Below are positions 44,855 to 52,532 of a stretch of 64,000 nucleotides of DNA, in pieces (positions within the stretch are counted from its first letter, which is position 1; every line of letters starts with the position of its first letter). The DNA is taken from the NCBI GenBank assembly GCA_030584025.1, contig CP129487.1, positions 3,248,501 through 3,312,500 of the forward strand, read 5' to 3'. Position numbers and translations under genes: made by a program. This stretch comes from Cyclobacteriaceae bacterium (lineage in GTDB: Bacteria > Bacteroidota > Bacteroidia > Cytophagales > Cyclobacteriaceae). The notes beneath the pieces were generated by a model. That model was not told the DNA's origin and did not search any database. It saw only the letters and a list, made by a program, of their open reading frames with translations.

Positions 44855-44940
44855 TGGATCCTAAAATCCAGTGCTCTACCCTTGAGCTACCTCAATTTAT
44901 GGTTGAGAGCGGGATTCGAACCCGCAGCCACTTTTCTGTT
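44855..44940 (-). ncRNA. Permuted tRNA-like unit: 3' half placed before 5' half
   Basis: On the minus strand a tRNA 3' half comes first: variable-loop-like AGTGGCT, a perfect T-arm GCGGG-TTCGAAT-CCCGC (44925-44909) and acceptor strand TCTCAAC (44908-44902). Seven bases later a 5' half begins: acceptor TTGAGG (44895-44890), TA at positions 8-9, a perfect D-arm GCTC-AAGGGTA-GAGC (44887-44873) and an anticodon-like arm with a TTTTAGG loop (44871-44855). The acceptor strands pair with each other (TCTCAA with TTGAGG, six pairs, loop CCATAAA). Thus the acceptor ends are joined by a loop containing CCA and the anticodon side is open, as in a circularly permuted tRNA. Degenerate tRNA genes left side by side are the alternative. 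Confidence 0.5.
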
Positions 44941-45000
44941 GCTCTAACCAACTGAGCTATCCTTTTTAGGGAGAGGGATTCGAACCCTCGACACACAGGG
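44941..45000 (-). ncRNA. Second tRNA half pair: T-arm half followed by D-arm half
   Basis: On the minus strand: a perfect T-arm GAGGG-TTCGAAT-CCCTC (44989-44973) with acceptor-like TCCCTAA, then without a gap AAAAGGA-TA and a perfect D-arm GCTC-AGTTGGTTA-GAGC (44957-44941). The order is again 3' half then 5' half. Here the acceptor strands pair poorly (four of seven). Read in normal order with the T-arm at 44909-44925, only about 15 bases would be left for anticodon arm and variable loop, too few. So no ordinary tRNA can be drawn from it. Confidence 0.45.
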
Positions 45001-45158
45001 TGGAAAACAACGCCAGGCCAAGCAGCATATCATAACACAATACATTATGGTACTATGGGGCTATACCGAAACCCGCATCCGGTCTTTAACCCTTTGTTTT
45101 TTCCCGCTTCCAACCAGGCATTACGTCTGGTCGAAGATTTTTAGTTTCAAAGAACATG

Positions 45159-45243
45159 TGGGGATGATAGGATTCGAACCTATTCATTCTAAACGAAACT
45201 GGATTTACAGTCCAGCCCAACTCTCCAACTTTGGCGCATCCCC
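45159..45243 (-). tRNA. tRNA-Tyr(GUA)-like gene with unusual position 8
   Basis: 85 bases on the minus strand. Acceptor GGGGATG (45243-45237) pairs fully with CATCCCC (45166-45160), discriminator A. D-arm CCAA/TTGG with a GG-containing loop. Anticodon arm CTGGA-CTGTAAA-TCCAG with anticodon GTA (Tyr). A long variable arm as in class II tRNAs. T-arm ATAGG-TTCGAAT-CCTAT (45183-45167). CCA is not encoded. Position 8, almost always U because it pairs with A14, is C here. It is first in the minus-strand series that leads to slipin and rtcB. It may be a working tRNA-Tyr or a tRNA-like bait. Confidence 0.65.
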
Positions 45244-45258
45244 ATGTCAAACCCGCAC

Positions 45259-45351
45259 GGGCGATCAACCGCACATGTTGATCACCCACCGAGTCATCCG
45301 TCTAATGACAAGTCAAAGGTGGGGGGCTACTACGCAGTCTTTTTGCGTAGT
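45259..45351. promoter_or_regulatory. Divergent control region with three successive seven-base-loop inverted repeats
   Basis: Between the Tyr-like tRNA (minus) and the WYL-PhyH gene (plus) lie GATCAAC-N7-GTTGATC (45263-45283, extended by GGG/CCC with one mismatch), GTCAT-N7-ATGAC (45293-45309) and ACTACGCA-N7-TGCGTAGT (45329-45351). The last lies 35 bases before the WYL start codon. They could be operators for the WYL regulator or hairpins in RNA; the constant seven-base spacing recalls anticodon stem-loops. I found no clean TAnnTTTG box. Confidence 0.5.
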
Positions 45352-45386
45352 GAGAATTTTTTACGATTTTTTTGAAAAATTTTCAC

Positions 45387-47120
45387 ATGCCAGTTAATCG
45401 CAATGCCCTGATACGCTATCGAACCATTGATAATTGCCTCAGAAACAGGCAACGTAGGTGGACTTTAGAGGACCTGATAGAGGCTTGCTCAGAGGCACTT
45501 TATGAATATGAAGGAATTGACAAAGGTGTGAGCAGACGATCCATTCAAATGGATATTCAGATGATGCGGAGCGATAAACTCGGCTACAATGCACCAATCA
45601 TTGTGTTGGAAAAGAAGTACTACACGTACGAAGATCCGGAATACTCAATTACCAACATCCCACTTACTGATCAGGATTTGGGCAAACTCACAGAAGTCGT
45701 TGAAATTCTTCGACAATTCAAGGGTTTTAGTCATTTCCAGGAGTTGAGTGGAATGGTGCAGCGGTTAGAGAACAAAATCTACTCAGCACGAACAAAGCAA
45801 GAACCGATTATCGATTTTGAAAAAAATGAAAATTTAAAAGGCCTTGAGCATATTGATACACTTTATCAGGCCATTATTAATAAAACTGCAGTTGAGTTCA
45901 CCTACCAATCATTTAAAGCACGTAGTGCCAATGATTTCACATTTCATCCTTACTACCTGAAAGAATATCGGAACAGGTGGTTTGTATTGGGTGTAAAAAA
46001 GAAAGATGCCCCAATTATGACACTTGCACTCGATCGGATTATTGAAATCCGGCCATCAAATTCAAAGTATCTACAACCAAACGGCTTCAATCTGGGGCTA
46101 TACTTTAAAGATGTTATAGGGGTAACCGTAAATGAGAATAGTCCTTCTGAGGAAGTAATTTTGTTTGCAGATAATGAAACTGCTCCGTACATTCTTACAA
46201 AACCACTTCATCATAGTCAAAAGGTGGTAGAGACTTCACATCATGGAATACTTTTTTCAATACGTGTGCAGTTAAATTTTGAATTAGAGCGGGAGATACT
46301 TGGATTTGGGGATCGAATAAAGGTAGTAGCCCCGGAGCGACTTAAGAGAAGAATCAAGGAGCAATTTGAAAACGCTCTTGATCACTATCAATATGAACTT
46401 AGTAACTCTTCTCTTCAAAATATCCTGAAAAAAGTTGAGCATAAAGGATTCGCCATTCTCAATCATGTCTTTGGAAAGAAGGAAGTGAATCTTATAAAGG
46501 GAACAATACACAATTATCTAAAGGAAAATTCCTACGCTGAACCTCACGGAATCCGCAATGTATTTATAAAAATACCTGCGCTATCAAAAGTTATCTTCAA
46601 TACTAATCTGCAAATGATTCTAAGTAGAATTAGCAAAAGTTTCTTTCTCACAAAGGCCATCTATTTTGATAAGTCTCCGGAAGCAAACTGGTATGTAACA
46701 TGGCATCAAGACACAACGATTAACGTGAAGGAGAGGATAGAGACGGAAGGTTTTACATGTTGGACAAAAAAGTCCATTGGATACAGTGTCTGTCCGCCTG
46801 AGGAGGTACTGCAGCAAACTGTAACGTTTCGTATCCATTTGGATGATACAAACGAACAGAATGGAGCATTAAAAGTTGTACCCGGATCTCACAACAAGAA
46901 ATTGAGTCCGAGTGAAATTCAATTGATCACACAGAACAGTATACCCTTCGTGTGCGATGTCGGTATATGTGGAATACACATTATGAAACCACTCCTATTA
47001 CATGCCTCATCAAAAGCAACCAAGCAAAAGCATAGACGAGTAATACACCTTGAATTTAATACACTGGAACTACCAAATGGATTAAAATGGGCTGAGAAAA
47101 TTGATTTTCTTCAACACTAA
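45387..47120 (+). CDS. WYL-domain transcription factor fused to a PhyH-type 2-oxoglutarate dioxygenase
   Basis: 577 residues from the ATG at 45387, the normal WYL start (NALIRYRTIDNCLRNRQRRW). Residues 1-80 form the DNA-binding winged helix, about 160-325 the WYL domain (NRWFVLG at 197-202). WYL regulators usually end near 330-340; here the chain continues. Residues 345-577 look like phytanoyl-CoA dioxygenase: iron ligands H440 and D442 in WYVTWHQDT and H539 in LLLHASS, the 2-oxoglutarate-binding arginine at 550 or 551 in KHRRVIHLEF, and NGALKVVPGSH. WYL domains sense nucleic acid or nucleotides in defence and repair loci. Divergent from the tRNA-like/slipin/rtcB series, it is the likely regulator; the oxygenase could modify RNA or act as a sensor. 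Confidence 0.85.
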   Translation: MPVNRNALIRYRTIDNCLRNRQRRWTLEDLIEACSEALYEYEGIDKGVSRRSIQMDIQMMRSDKLGYNAPIIVLEKKYYTYEDPEYSITNIPLTDQDLGKLTEVVEILRQFKGFSHFQELSGMVQRLENKIYSARTKQEPIIDFEKNENLKGLEHIDTLYQAIINKTAVEFTYQSFKARSANDFTFHPYYLKEYRNRWFVLGVKKKDAPIMTLALDRIIEIRPSNSKYLQPNGFNLGLYFKDVIGVTVNENSPSEEVILFADNETAPYILTKPLHHSQKVVETSHHGILFSIRVQLNFELEREILGFGDRIKVVAPERLKRRIKEQFENALDHYQYELSNSSLQNILKKVEHKGFAILNHVFGKKEVNLIKGTIHNYLKENSYAEPHGIRNVFIKIPALSKVIFNTNLQMILSRISKSFFLTKAIYFDKSPEANWYVTWHQDTTINVKERIETEGFTCWTKKSIGYSVCPPEEVLQQTVTFRIHLDDTNEQNGALKVVPGSHNKKLSPSEIQLITQNSIPFVCDVGICGIHIMKPLLLHASSKATKQKHRRVIHLEFNTLELPNGLKWAEKIDFLQH

Positions 47121-47277
47121 TTACTCCTCCACCATCATCAATTTTTGCTGCATTGGTTCTCTGAAACCAAAAGCACACAAGAAAACAGTAATAACCACCA
47201 TACTCCTATGTTCCACTTATGTAATGAACCATAATTGGATCTCTGCCAAACACTATCTTTGAACAGAATCTCCTCTC

Positions 47278-48273
47278 ATGTCCACTAAAAAAGTTTTGAT
47301 TACACGCACAATACCCGACATCGCCAAAACGATGCTGACCAATGCCGGCCTGGAAGTAATGGAATGGCAAGGCGATGGCCCTATGACGCAGCAAGAATTA
47401 ATAACACAGGCCAAACAGGTAAGTGCATTGCTCTCATTGGGTGTCGACAAACTTGATAAATACTTCTTCAGCCAGTGCCCCCATCTCGACATCATCGGTC
47501 AGTTTGCTGTTGGGTACGATAATATTGACGTTGAAGCTGCCTCCCTGGCTGGAATTCCGGTAAGCAATACACCCGATGTACTGAGTGAGGCCACGGCTGA
47601 TGTAGCCTTTGGCTTGATGATCGCTGTTTCAAGAAAAATGTTTTTCAATCACAAAGCCATCATCCGTGGCGAGTGGAAACAATTTGAGCCTTTGAAAAAT
47701 CTGGGCTTTCAACTAAGCGGAAAAACATTGGGCATTTTCGGCATGGGTCGGATTGGCATGGTGATGGCCAAGCGTTGCAAGGGTGCATTCGACATGAACA
47801 TCATCTATCACAATCGCTCGCGCAATCACGAGGCTGAGAAGCTTCTTGGTGCGAAATATGTAAGCTTTGAAGAATTGATCCGTGAAAGCGATGTACTTTC
47901 CGTGCACAGTATTTTGAGTGAAGAAACGCGGGGTTTGTTCAACCGGAAAGTGTTCAGTAAGATGAAACCTTCATCGATATTCATCAACACGTCACGTGGG
48001 GGTGTGCACAACGAAGCCGATTTGATTGAAGCATTAAATAAAGGGGCGATCTGGGGAGCAGGATTGGATGTTACCAACCCCGAACCGATGAAACCCAACA
48101 ATCCACTGCTTGAAATGCCAAATGTTGCTGTTCTTCCACACATTGGTTCCGCCACTATTGAAGCACGTAACGGAATGGCGCGGATTGCAGCCGAAAACAT
48201 TATTTCATTTTACCAGCGCAAAGAAGTACCGAATTGTATTAACCCACAGGTACTGGAAAGTGGAAAATCATAA
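47278..48273 (+). CDS. D-2-hydroxyacid dehydrogenase (glyoxylate/hydroxypyruvate reductase type)
   Basis: 331 residues. NAD motif GIFGMGRIGMVMAKR; substrate and catalytic residues in NTSRGGVHNEADLIEAL (arginine) and LPHIGSATIEARNGMA (histidine); the glutamate lies between in VTNPEPM. Closest in pattern to GyaR-type glyoxylate reductases. It probably reduces glyoxylate or hydroxypyruvate. Its 3' end overlaps the convergent yicC gene by six bases. Confidence 0.88.
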   Translation: MSTKKVLITRTIPDIAKTMLTNAGLEVMEWQGDGPMTQQELITQAKQVSALLSLGVDKLDKYFFSQCPHLDIIGQFAVGYDNIDVEAASLAGIPVSNTPDVLSEATADVAFGLMIAVSRKMFFNHKAIIRGEWKQFEPLKNLGFQLSGKTLGIFGMGRIGMVMAKRCKGAFDMNIIYHNRSRNHEAEKLLGAKYVSFEELIRESDVLSVHSILSEETRGLFNRKVFSKMKPSSIFINTSRGGVHNEADLIEALNKGAIWGAGLDVTNPEPMKPNNPLLEMPNVAVLPHIGSATIEARNGMARIAAENIISFYQRKEVPNCINPQVLESGKS

Positions 48274-49146
48274 CACATTCCCCAACTGCTCCTTAATCTT
48301 CTCCAGTTCTTCTTTCATGGCTACCACATGCTTTTGCATGGCGGCATCATTTGCTTTGGAGCCTATCGTATTAATTTCCCGTCCAATTTCCTGCGCAATA
48401 AAACCCAACTTCTTTCCATTAGATTGTGACTCTTTCAAAGCTTGAAGAAAATAATCCAGATGCGTTTGCAGGCGCACACGCTCTTCATGAATATCAAGCT
48501 TTTCGATGTAATAGATAATTTCCTGCTCCAATCGATTCACATCATAACCCTGTTCACCAAAAAAGGAAACCACATTACCTTTTAGCTTCTGCCGAACTTT
48601 GTCTACGCGCGCAGCATCCAGTTCATTCACATGCTTAAGCGATGACGCAATGGATTCACAATATTCCTTAAGTTTTTGCTCCAGCACTTTTCCCTCGTCT
48701 TTGCGAAAACCATCGCATTGAGTCAAGGCATCAACAATTGCCTTTCGGATTTGCACCCATTCTTCTTCGCTTTCTTCTTCACTTAACTTATTCTGAATAA
48801 CATCCGGAGAATTCAATGCCAACTCAAACAACTGATCATATGGCGCCACTACCTTATCGGCTAATTTTTTTAACCCATTATAGTACGCAGTGAACAAAAC
48901 CTCATTGTAGGTTTGCTTTACTTCAGCTTCGTTGTAACGTTCTACTTCAACGGTTAACGTAACTTTTCCACGCTCCAACTTCTCGCTTACCAGGTTGCGA
49001 AGTTCAAGCTCCTTATCTGAAAATGTTTTTGGAAGGCGCAAACCCAAATCCAGAAACTTTGAATTCAGGCTCTTTACTTCTACGCTGATCTTTAGCGTAC
49101 TGTTATCAGTAGTTACCTGGCCAAAGCCAGTCATGGATTTTATCAT
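48268..49146 (-). CDS. yicC: YicC-family endoribonuclease
   Basis: 292 residues, normal length. N-terminus MIKSMTGFGQVTTDNSTLKI and the C-terminal block ESQSNGKKLGFIAQEIGREINTIGSKANDA (split over about 235-265) are diagnostic. YicC proteins are oligomeric RNases that affect small-RNA and mRNA turnover. Convergent with the dehydrogenase gene. Confidence 0.93.
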   Translation of the reverse strand: MIKSMTGFGQVTTDNSTLKISVEVKSLNSKFLDLGLRLPKTFSDKELELRNLVSEKLERGKVTLTVEVERYNEAEVKQTYNEVLFTAYYNGLKKLADKVVAPYDQLFELALNSPDVIQNKLSEEESEEEWVQIRKAIVDALTQCDGFRKDEGKVLEQKLKEYCESIASSLKHVNELDAARVDKVRQKLKGNVVSFFGEQGYDVNRLEQEIIYYIEKLDIHEERVRLQTHLDYFLQALKESQSNGKKLGFIAQEIGREINTIGSKANDAAMQKHVVAMKEELEKIKEQLGNVL

Positions 49147-49220
49147 AATAGAATACGAAGTTTGCAGTCAGCAAAGGTAAGGGAATCTGCAAACGAATGG
49201 AGAATGAATGTTAAAAAGAA

Positions 49221-52200
49221 TCAGAAATCAAACCCTAACGTAAACAGGAATTGTGGTCTGCCTACTTCAAAATTCTGAACCGGCCAGGCCAGATCGAACT
49301 TCATGTAATAGCCGAAAATTACTGTCCGCATGCCCGCACCGTAACTATACAACCACGGGTTTAAAAAATTCTTGATGTCAATTTCGAATGGACCATTTTT
49401 TATTCGGTCAATCCGAACACTGGTACCCGAAGTAAATGGTGATGGGCCCGACCAGCTGGTACCAATATCATAAAAGGCAATCAGCTGCATATTGCGAAAG
49501 AAGTTTGAAGAGATTGGGGTGTTGCTTAACGCTTTGGCAACCGGAACCCGGAACTCCGCATTCATCAACATCACATTTTGACCAAACAAAGTTGCGTATT
49601 GAAACCCGCGAAGGTTAGTAGCGAACTCAACAAAAAGAATATCTTCATTCTGTGCACGTGTTCCCAAAATATTTTCATTCCCCTCACTATCACGTCCGCG
49701 ATAGGATATCTCATTAAATGCCCAGTTATCCATTCCGCCCAACAAATATTGTTTTGGTGAACGTCCGAAAAATGAACCACCAAATCCGCGAACAGCCAAA
49801 ACAATGCCCCTGTAAATTTTTTGATAGTGACGGATGTCCAGCGTAACCTGGCTGAAACTATTATTCGGATCATTAATGCCCTGATAGTGATTGAAGCGAA
49901 GCTTGCCACGCGTACCCTCAATCATATTCAATCCGGTTGTTATCGAGTTGTCATAAACCAATTCAGAACGGAGACCGGCATAGTAATGACTTATCGGAAC
50001 CTCTGAAGGCGGATCAATTGGAAATGACGCTACGCCCTGATCAACCGAGCGGGTTAACGCACCGAATATGTTCGCTGAAAACCGTAAGCGGTCTGTAATG
50101 GGTACGGCTGCTCCTACTTCTACTTTGTTAAGCGAGTAATGATAGATTTTTCCATCGCTGTATGGCTCCCAGCGTATGGCCTTCCGGTCAAAGCGGGCAC
50201 TGAAGTCGATGAATTTTGGCAAATATTGAAACTCCGCATACGCATCGGCATTGCGCAAATCAATGGATGACATGATGCCCCCGTAAAAGCGGTAGTTCTC
50301 CAGCATGTCATTCATTTGTGCTTCCAGTAAAAATCCAGCGCCTCGCAGCGGGTCAATCACAAAAGAGGTAACCAGGTTATCAGCACTGAATTTCGACTCA
50401 TACGGGAATGGCCCAAGTATCCGGCTCTTCTCACGTGCTTTCATGTAACGGTTCAGAAAAGTCTCGCTTGGTTGATTCTGCTTTACCGCTTCGTCTTCAA
50501 AAACATAATTATCGGTATTAACTACCGTTTGCTTTTTGGTTTCAACACTATCCTTTTTTACCTCCTGTTTTACAGAATCAGATATCACAACCGTATCTGC
50601 AGGCAACGGAATTGAATCTTGCTTTACTTGCGTTGTATCCTTACCAGGCTGTGCTTCTTTCAGGCGCGAATTGATTAAATCCTTAATGCTCATTTTCTTT
50701 TCTTCCTCCTGCTTTCTGCGTTCCTGCAGTACTTTTACCTGCTGCATTTCGCGTCTGCGTGTGGCCGGGGTAAATACACTGCGGTTCAGGTTATAACTCC
50801 TGCTCAGGTAAATATCATCGCGCATACCATTGCGCAGGGTTAACGCAAGCGTAGTACGATCATAGCTAAAATCATATTCACGAATGCTGGAAGAAAAATT
50901 AGAGACTTGCGTATAAATACCTGTTGAACGATCATACTTAAACAGGTTGATTATTCCGCGCTGGTCGCTGAGATAATAAAAAACATTATCATTAATAGCC
51001 TGCGGAGCGTAGTCCTTACTCAAGGTATTGGTAATACGCGCCAGCACATTGGTGGTTGTGTCCAGATCGTAAACAAAGAGATTATAGTTATTGGTAAGAT
51101 CTCCCAATGATTTTCGTTCGCCTACGGTAACCGAATCCGTAACGCGGTTTGAACTGAACACGATTCGGTTTGTACCCGGAATAAAAGTGGGATCAAGATC
51201 ATCAAATGAATCGTTCGTTAGCCTGCGAACCCGGTCTCTGCGTGTGCTCAACAAGAACAGATCACTCTGACCTTCAAAATCGCCACTCAGTACAACCAAT
51301 CTTCCGTTTCCGGAGAAGGTAAAGCTTCTTACATTACTGAATCTATCGAGTTCTCGTGGAAGTTTCGTTTTTGTATTCAGGTCGTACAACCAGAATGTAT
51401 ATTGACCTTGCTTCACGCCCACTACACCCAAAGTATTTGCATCAGACCAACTGATGATGGGCAACCTGTAATCAACACGTTGCTCAATAACCCGCGTACC
51501 CCCTGAAAGAACCACAATTTCCTTTTTGGTTCCAATCTCTCTTACCTTAACCACGTAACGACCACGATCATTTTCGGCATAAGCCAGGTAGCGTCCATCC
51601 GGACTAAGTTTTACCGTGGTGAACTCGGTGGTAATGTTATGGCCTTGCGAAAATTTTATGGAGTCGGCTGGCTGGATGTAACTCTGACCAACCGTTTCGC
51701 TCATTTGGCTATAAAAAGAATACCATTCGTTGATCAGCTGATTATAGCTAACACCCAATGTGATGAGCAGACTTTTTTCTTCATTACGGGTTACTCGTGT
51801 ATAGTTTAGAATATTAGATAGGCTGCTCTTTCCATATCGCTCAACAATAAAATTCCAAACCGATTGTCCCACCAATGCTGCTTCTTCATCGCTAAAGCGG
51901 TTAATTCTTTTTGTATTCTTCTTTTTTATCACATGCCGGATGTAGTCGTCCATCTCGGCTGTCCAGCCGTGCGCTACATAACGTGCAGCACCACTCACGA
52001 ACCATTCAGGCAGGTTCATCAGCAAGGCACTTTGAAAAATATCCTTCAGGTTGCCGCCATACATCATCTCATTGAGCATGAGATCCGAAATTTTAAACAA
52101 CAGCTCATCCTTCAGCTCTTGCGCTGTGCCAATGTGGGCTACCTCAACATATGGCTTAACAAAGTCAGTTTCTCCGCCTATGTTGTAGTAGGTTTTATTC

Positions 52201-52526
52201 AAACCAACATTGCTTTGTCGCAAATCGGTAAGCGAATTGTATAGAAATATTTTGGTTTTAAAATAGGGAGGATAACCAATAAGGTCAGTTATCCGATCGA
52301 ACTCCAGTTCAAGGTATTGCAGGGCATCGTTGGCTATAGCCCTGCGGCCATCATAATAGTAAACGTCAAAGTTTTCGCCACTCAGGTACTGCCAATCGAA
52401 CGAACGGAACTGCTGGCGGTTTTTACCAAATACCTCACGGGCCTGTTGTGCCATACCGGCCATTGCGGCACCAAAAACAAACAGGAAAAGGATAGCTGAT
52501 CTTCTCACAATACGCACAAATTCCAT
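49221..52526 (-). CDS. TolB-like propeller/outer-membrane barrel fusion protein
   Basis: 1101 residues. Signal peptide to about 26 (AMAGMAQ). An N-terminal region (about 45-290) resembles an M1/basic-secretory peptidase fold but has lost the zinc motif: where HExxH would be expected it reads LPEWFVSGAARYVAHGW. Then a TolB-type beta-propeller (about 300-600: LSPDGRYLAYAENDRGRY, FVFSSNRV-type blades, YLSDQRGIINLFKYD), a charged linker (QERRKQEEEKK), and a C-terminal BamA/surface-antigen-like barrel (LRGAGFLLEAQ, GGMDNWAFNEISYRGRD, ending LFTLGFDF). It seems to be an outer-membrane protein whose propeller faces the periplasm. Function unknown. Confidence 0.75.
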   Translation of the reverse strand: MEFVRIVRRSAILFLFVFGAAMAGMAQQAREVFGKNRQQFRSFDWQYLSGENFDVYYYDGRRAIANDALQYLELEFDRITDLIGYPPYFKTKIFLYNSLTDLRQSNVGLNKTYYNIGGETDFVKPYVEVAHIGTAQELKDELLFKISDLMLNEMMYGGNLKDIFQSALLMNLPEWFVSGAARYVAHGWTAEMDDYIRHVIKKKNTKRINRFSDEEAALVGQSVWNFIVERYGKSSLSNILNYTRVTRNEEKSLLITLGVSYNQLINEWYSFYSQMSETVGQSYIQPADSIKFSQGHNITTEFTTVKLSPDGRYLAYAENDRGRYVVKVREIGTKKEIVVLSGGTRVIEQRVDYRLPIISWSDANTLGVVGVKQGQYTFWLYDLNTKTKLPRELDRFSNVRSFTFSGNGRLVVLSGDFEGQSDLFLLSTRRDRVRRLTNDSFDDLDPTFIPGTNRIVFSSNRVTDSVTVGERKSLGDLTNNYNLFVYDLDTTTNVLARITNTLSKDYAPQAINDNVFYYLSDQRGIINLFKYDRSTGIYTQVSNFSSSIREYDFSYDRTTLALTLRNGMRDDIYLSRSYNLNRSVFTPATRRREMQQVKVLQERRKQEEEKKMSIKDLINSRLKEAQPGKDTTQVKQDSIPLPADTVVISDSVKQEVKKDSVETKKQTVVNTDNYVFEDEAVKQNQPSETFLNRYMKAREKSRILGPFPYESKFSADNLVTSFVIDPLRGAGFLLEAQMNDMLENYRFYGGIMSSIDLRNADAYAEFQYLPKFIDFSARFDRKAIRWEPYSDGKIYHYSLNKVEVGAAVPITDRLRFSANIFGALTRSVDQGVASFPIDPPSEVPISHYYAGLRSELVYDNSITTGLNMIEGTRGKLRFNHYQGINDPNNSFSQVTLDIRHYQKIYRGIVLAVRGFGGSFFGRSPKQYLLGGMDNWAFNEISYRGRDSEGNENILGTRAQNEDILFVEFATNLRGFQYATLFGQNVMLMNAEFRVPVAKALSNTPISSNFFRNMQLIAFYDIGTSWSGPSPFTSGTSVRIDRIKNGPFEIDIKNFLNPWLYSYGAGMRTVIFGYYMKFDLAWPVQNFEVGRPQFLFTLGFDF

Positions 52527-52532
52527 CTTAGC

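Noticed and set aside
45047..45397. 116-codon plus-strand ORF
   Set aside because: It runs antisense through the tRNA-Tyr-like gene and the divergent control region; its peptide is that of a translated tRNA.
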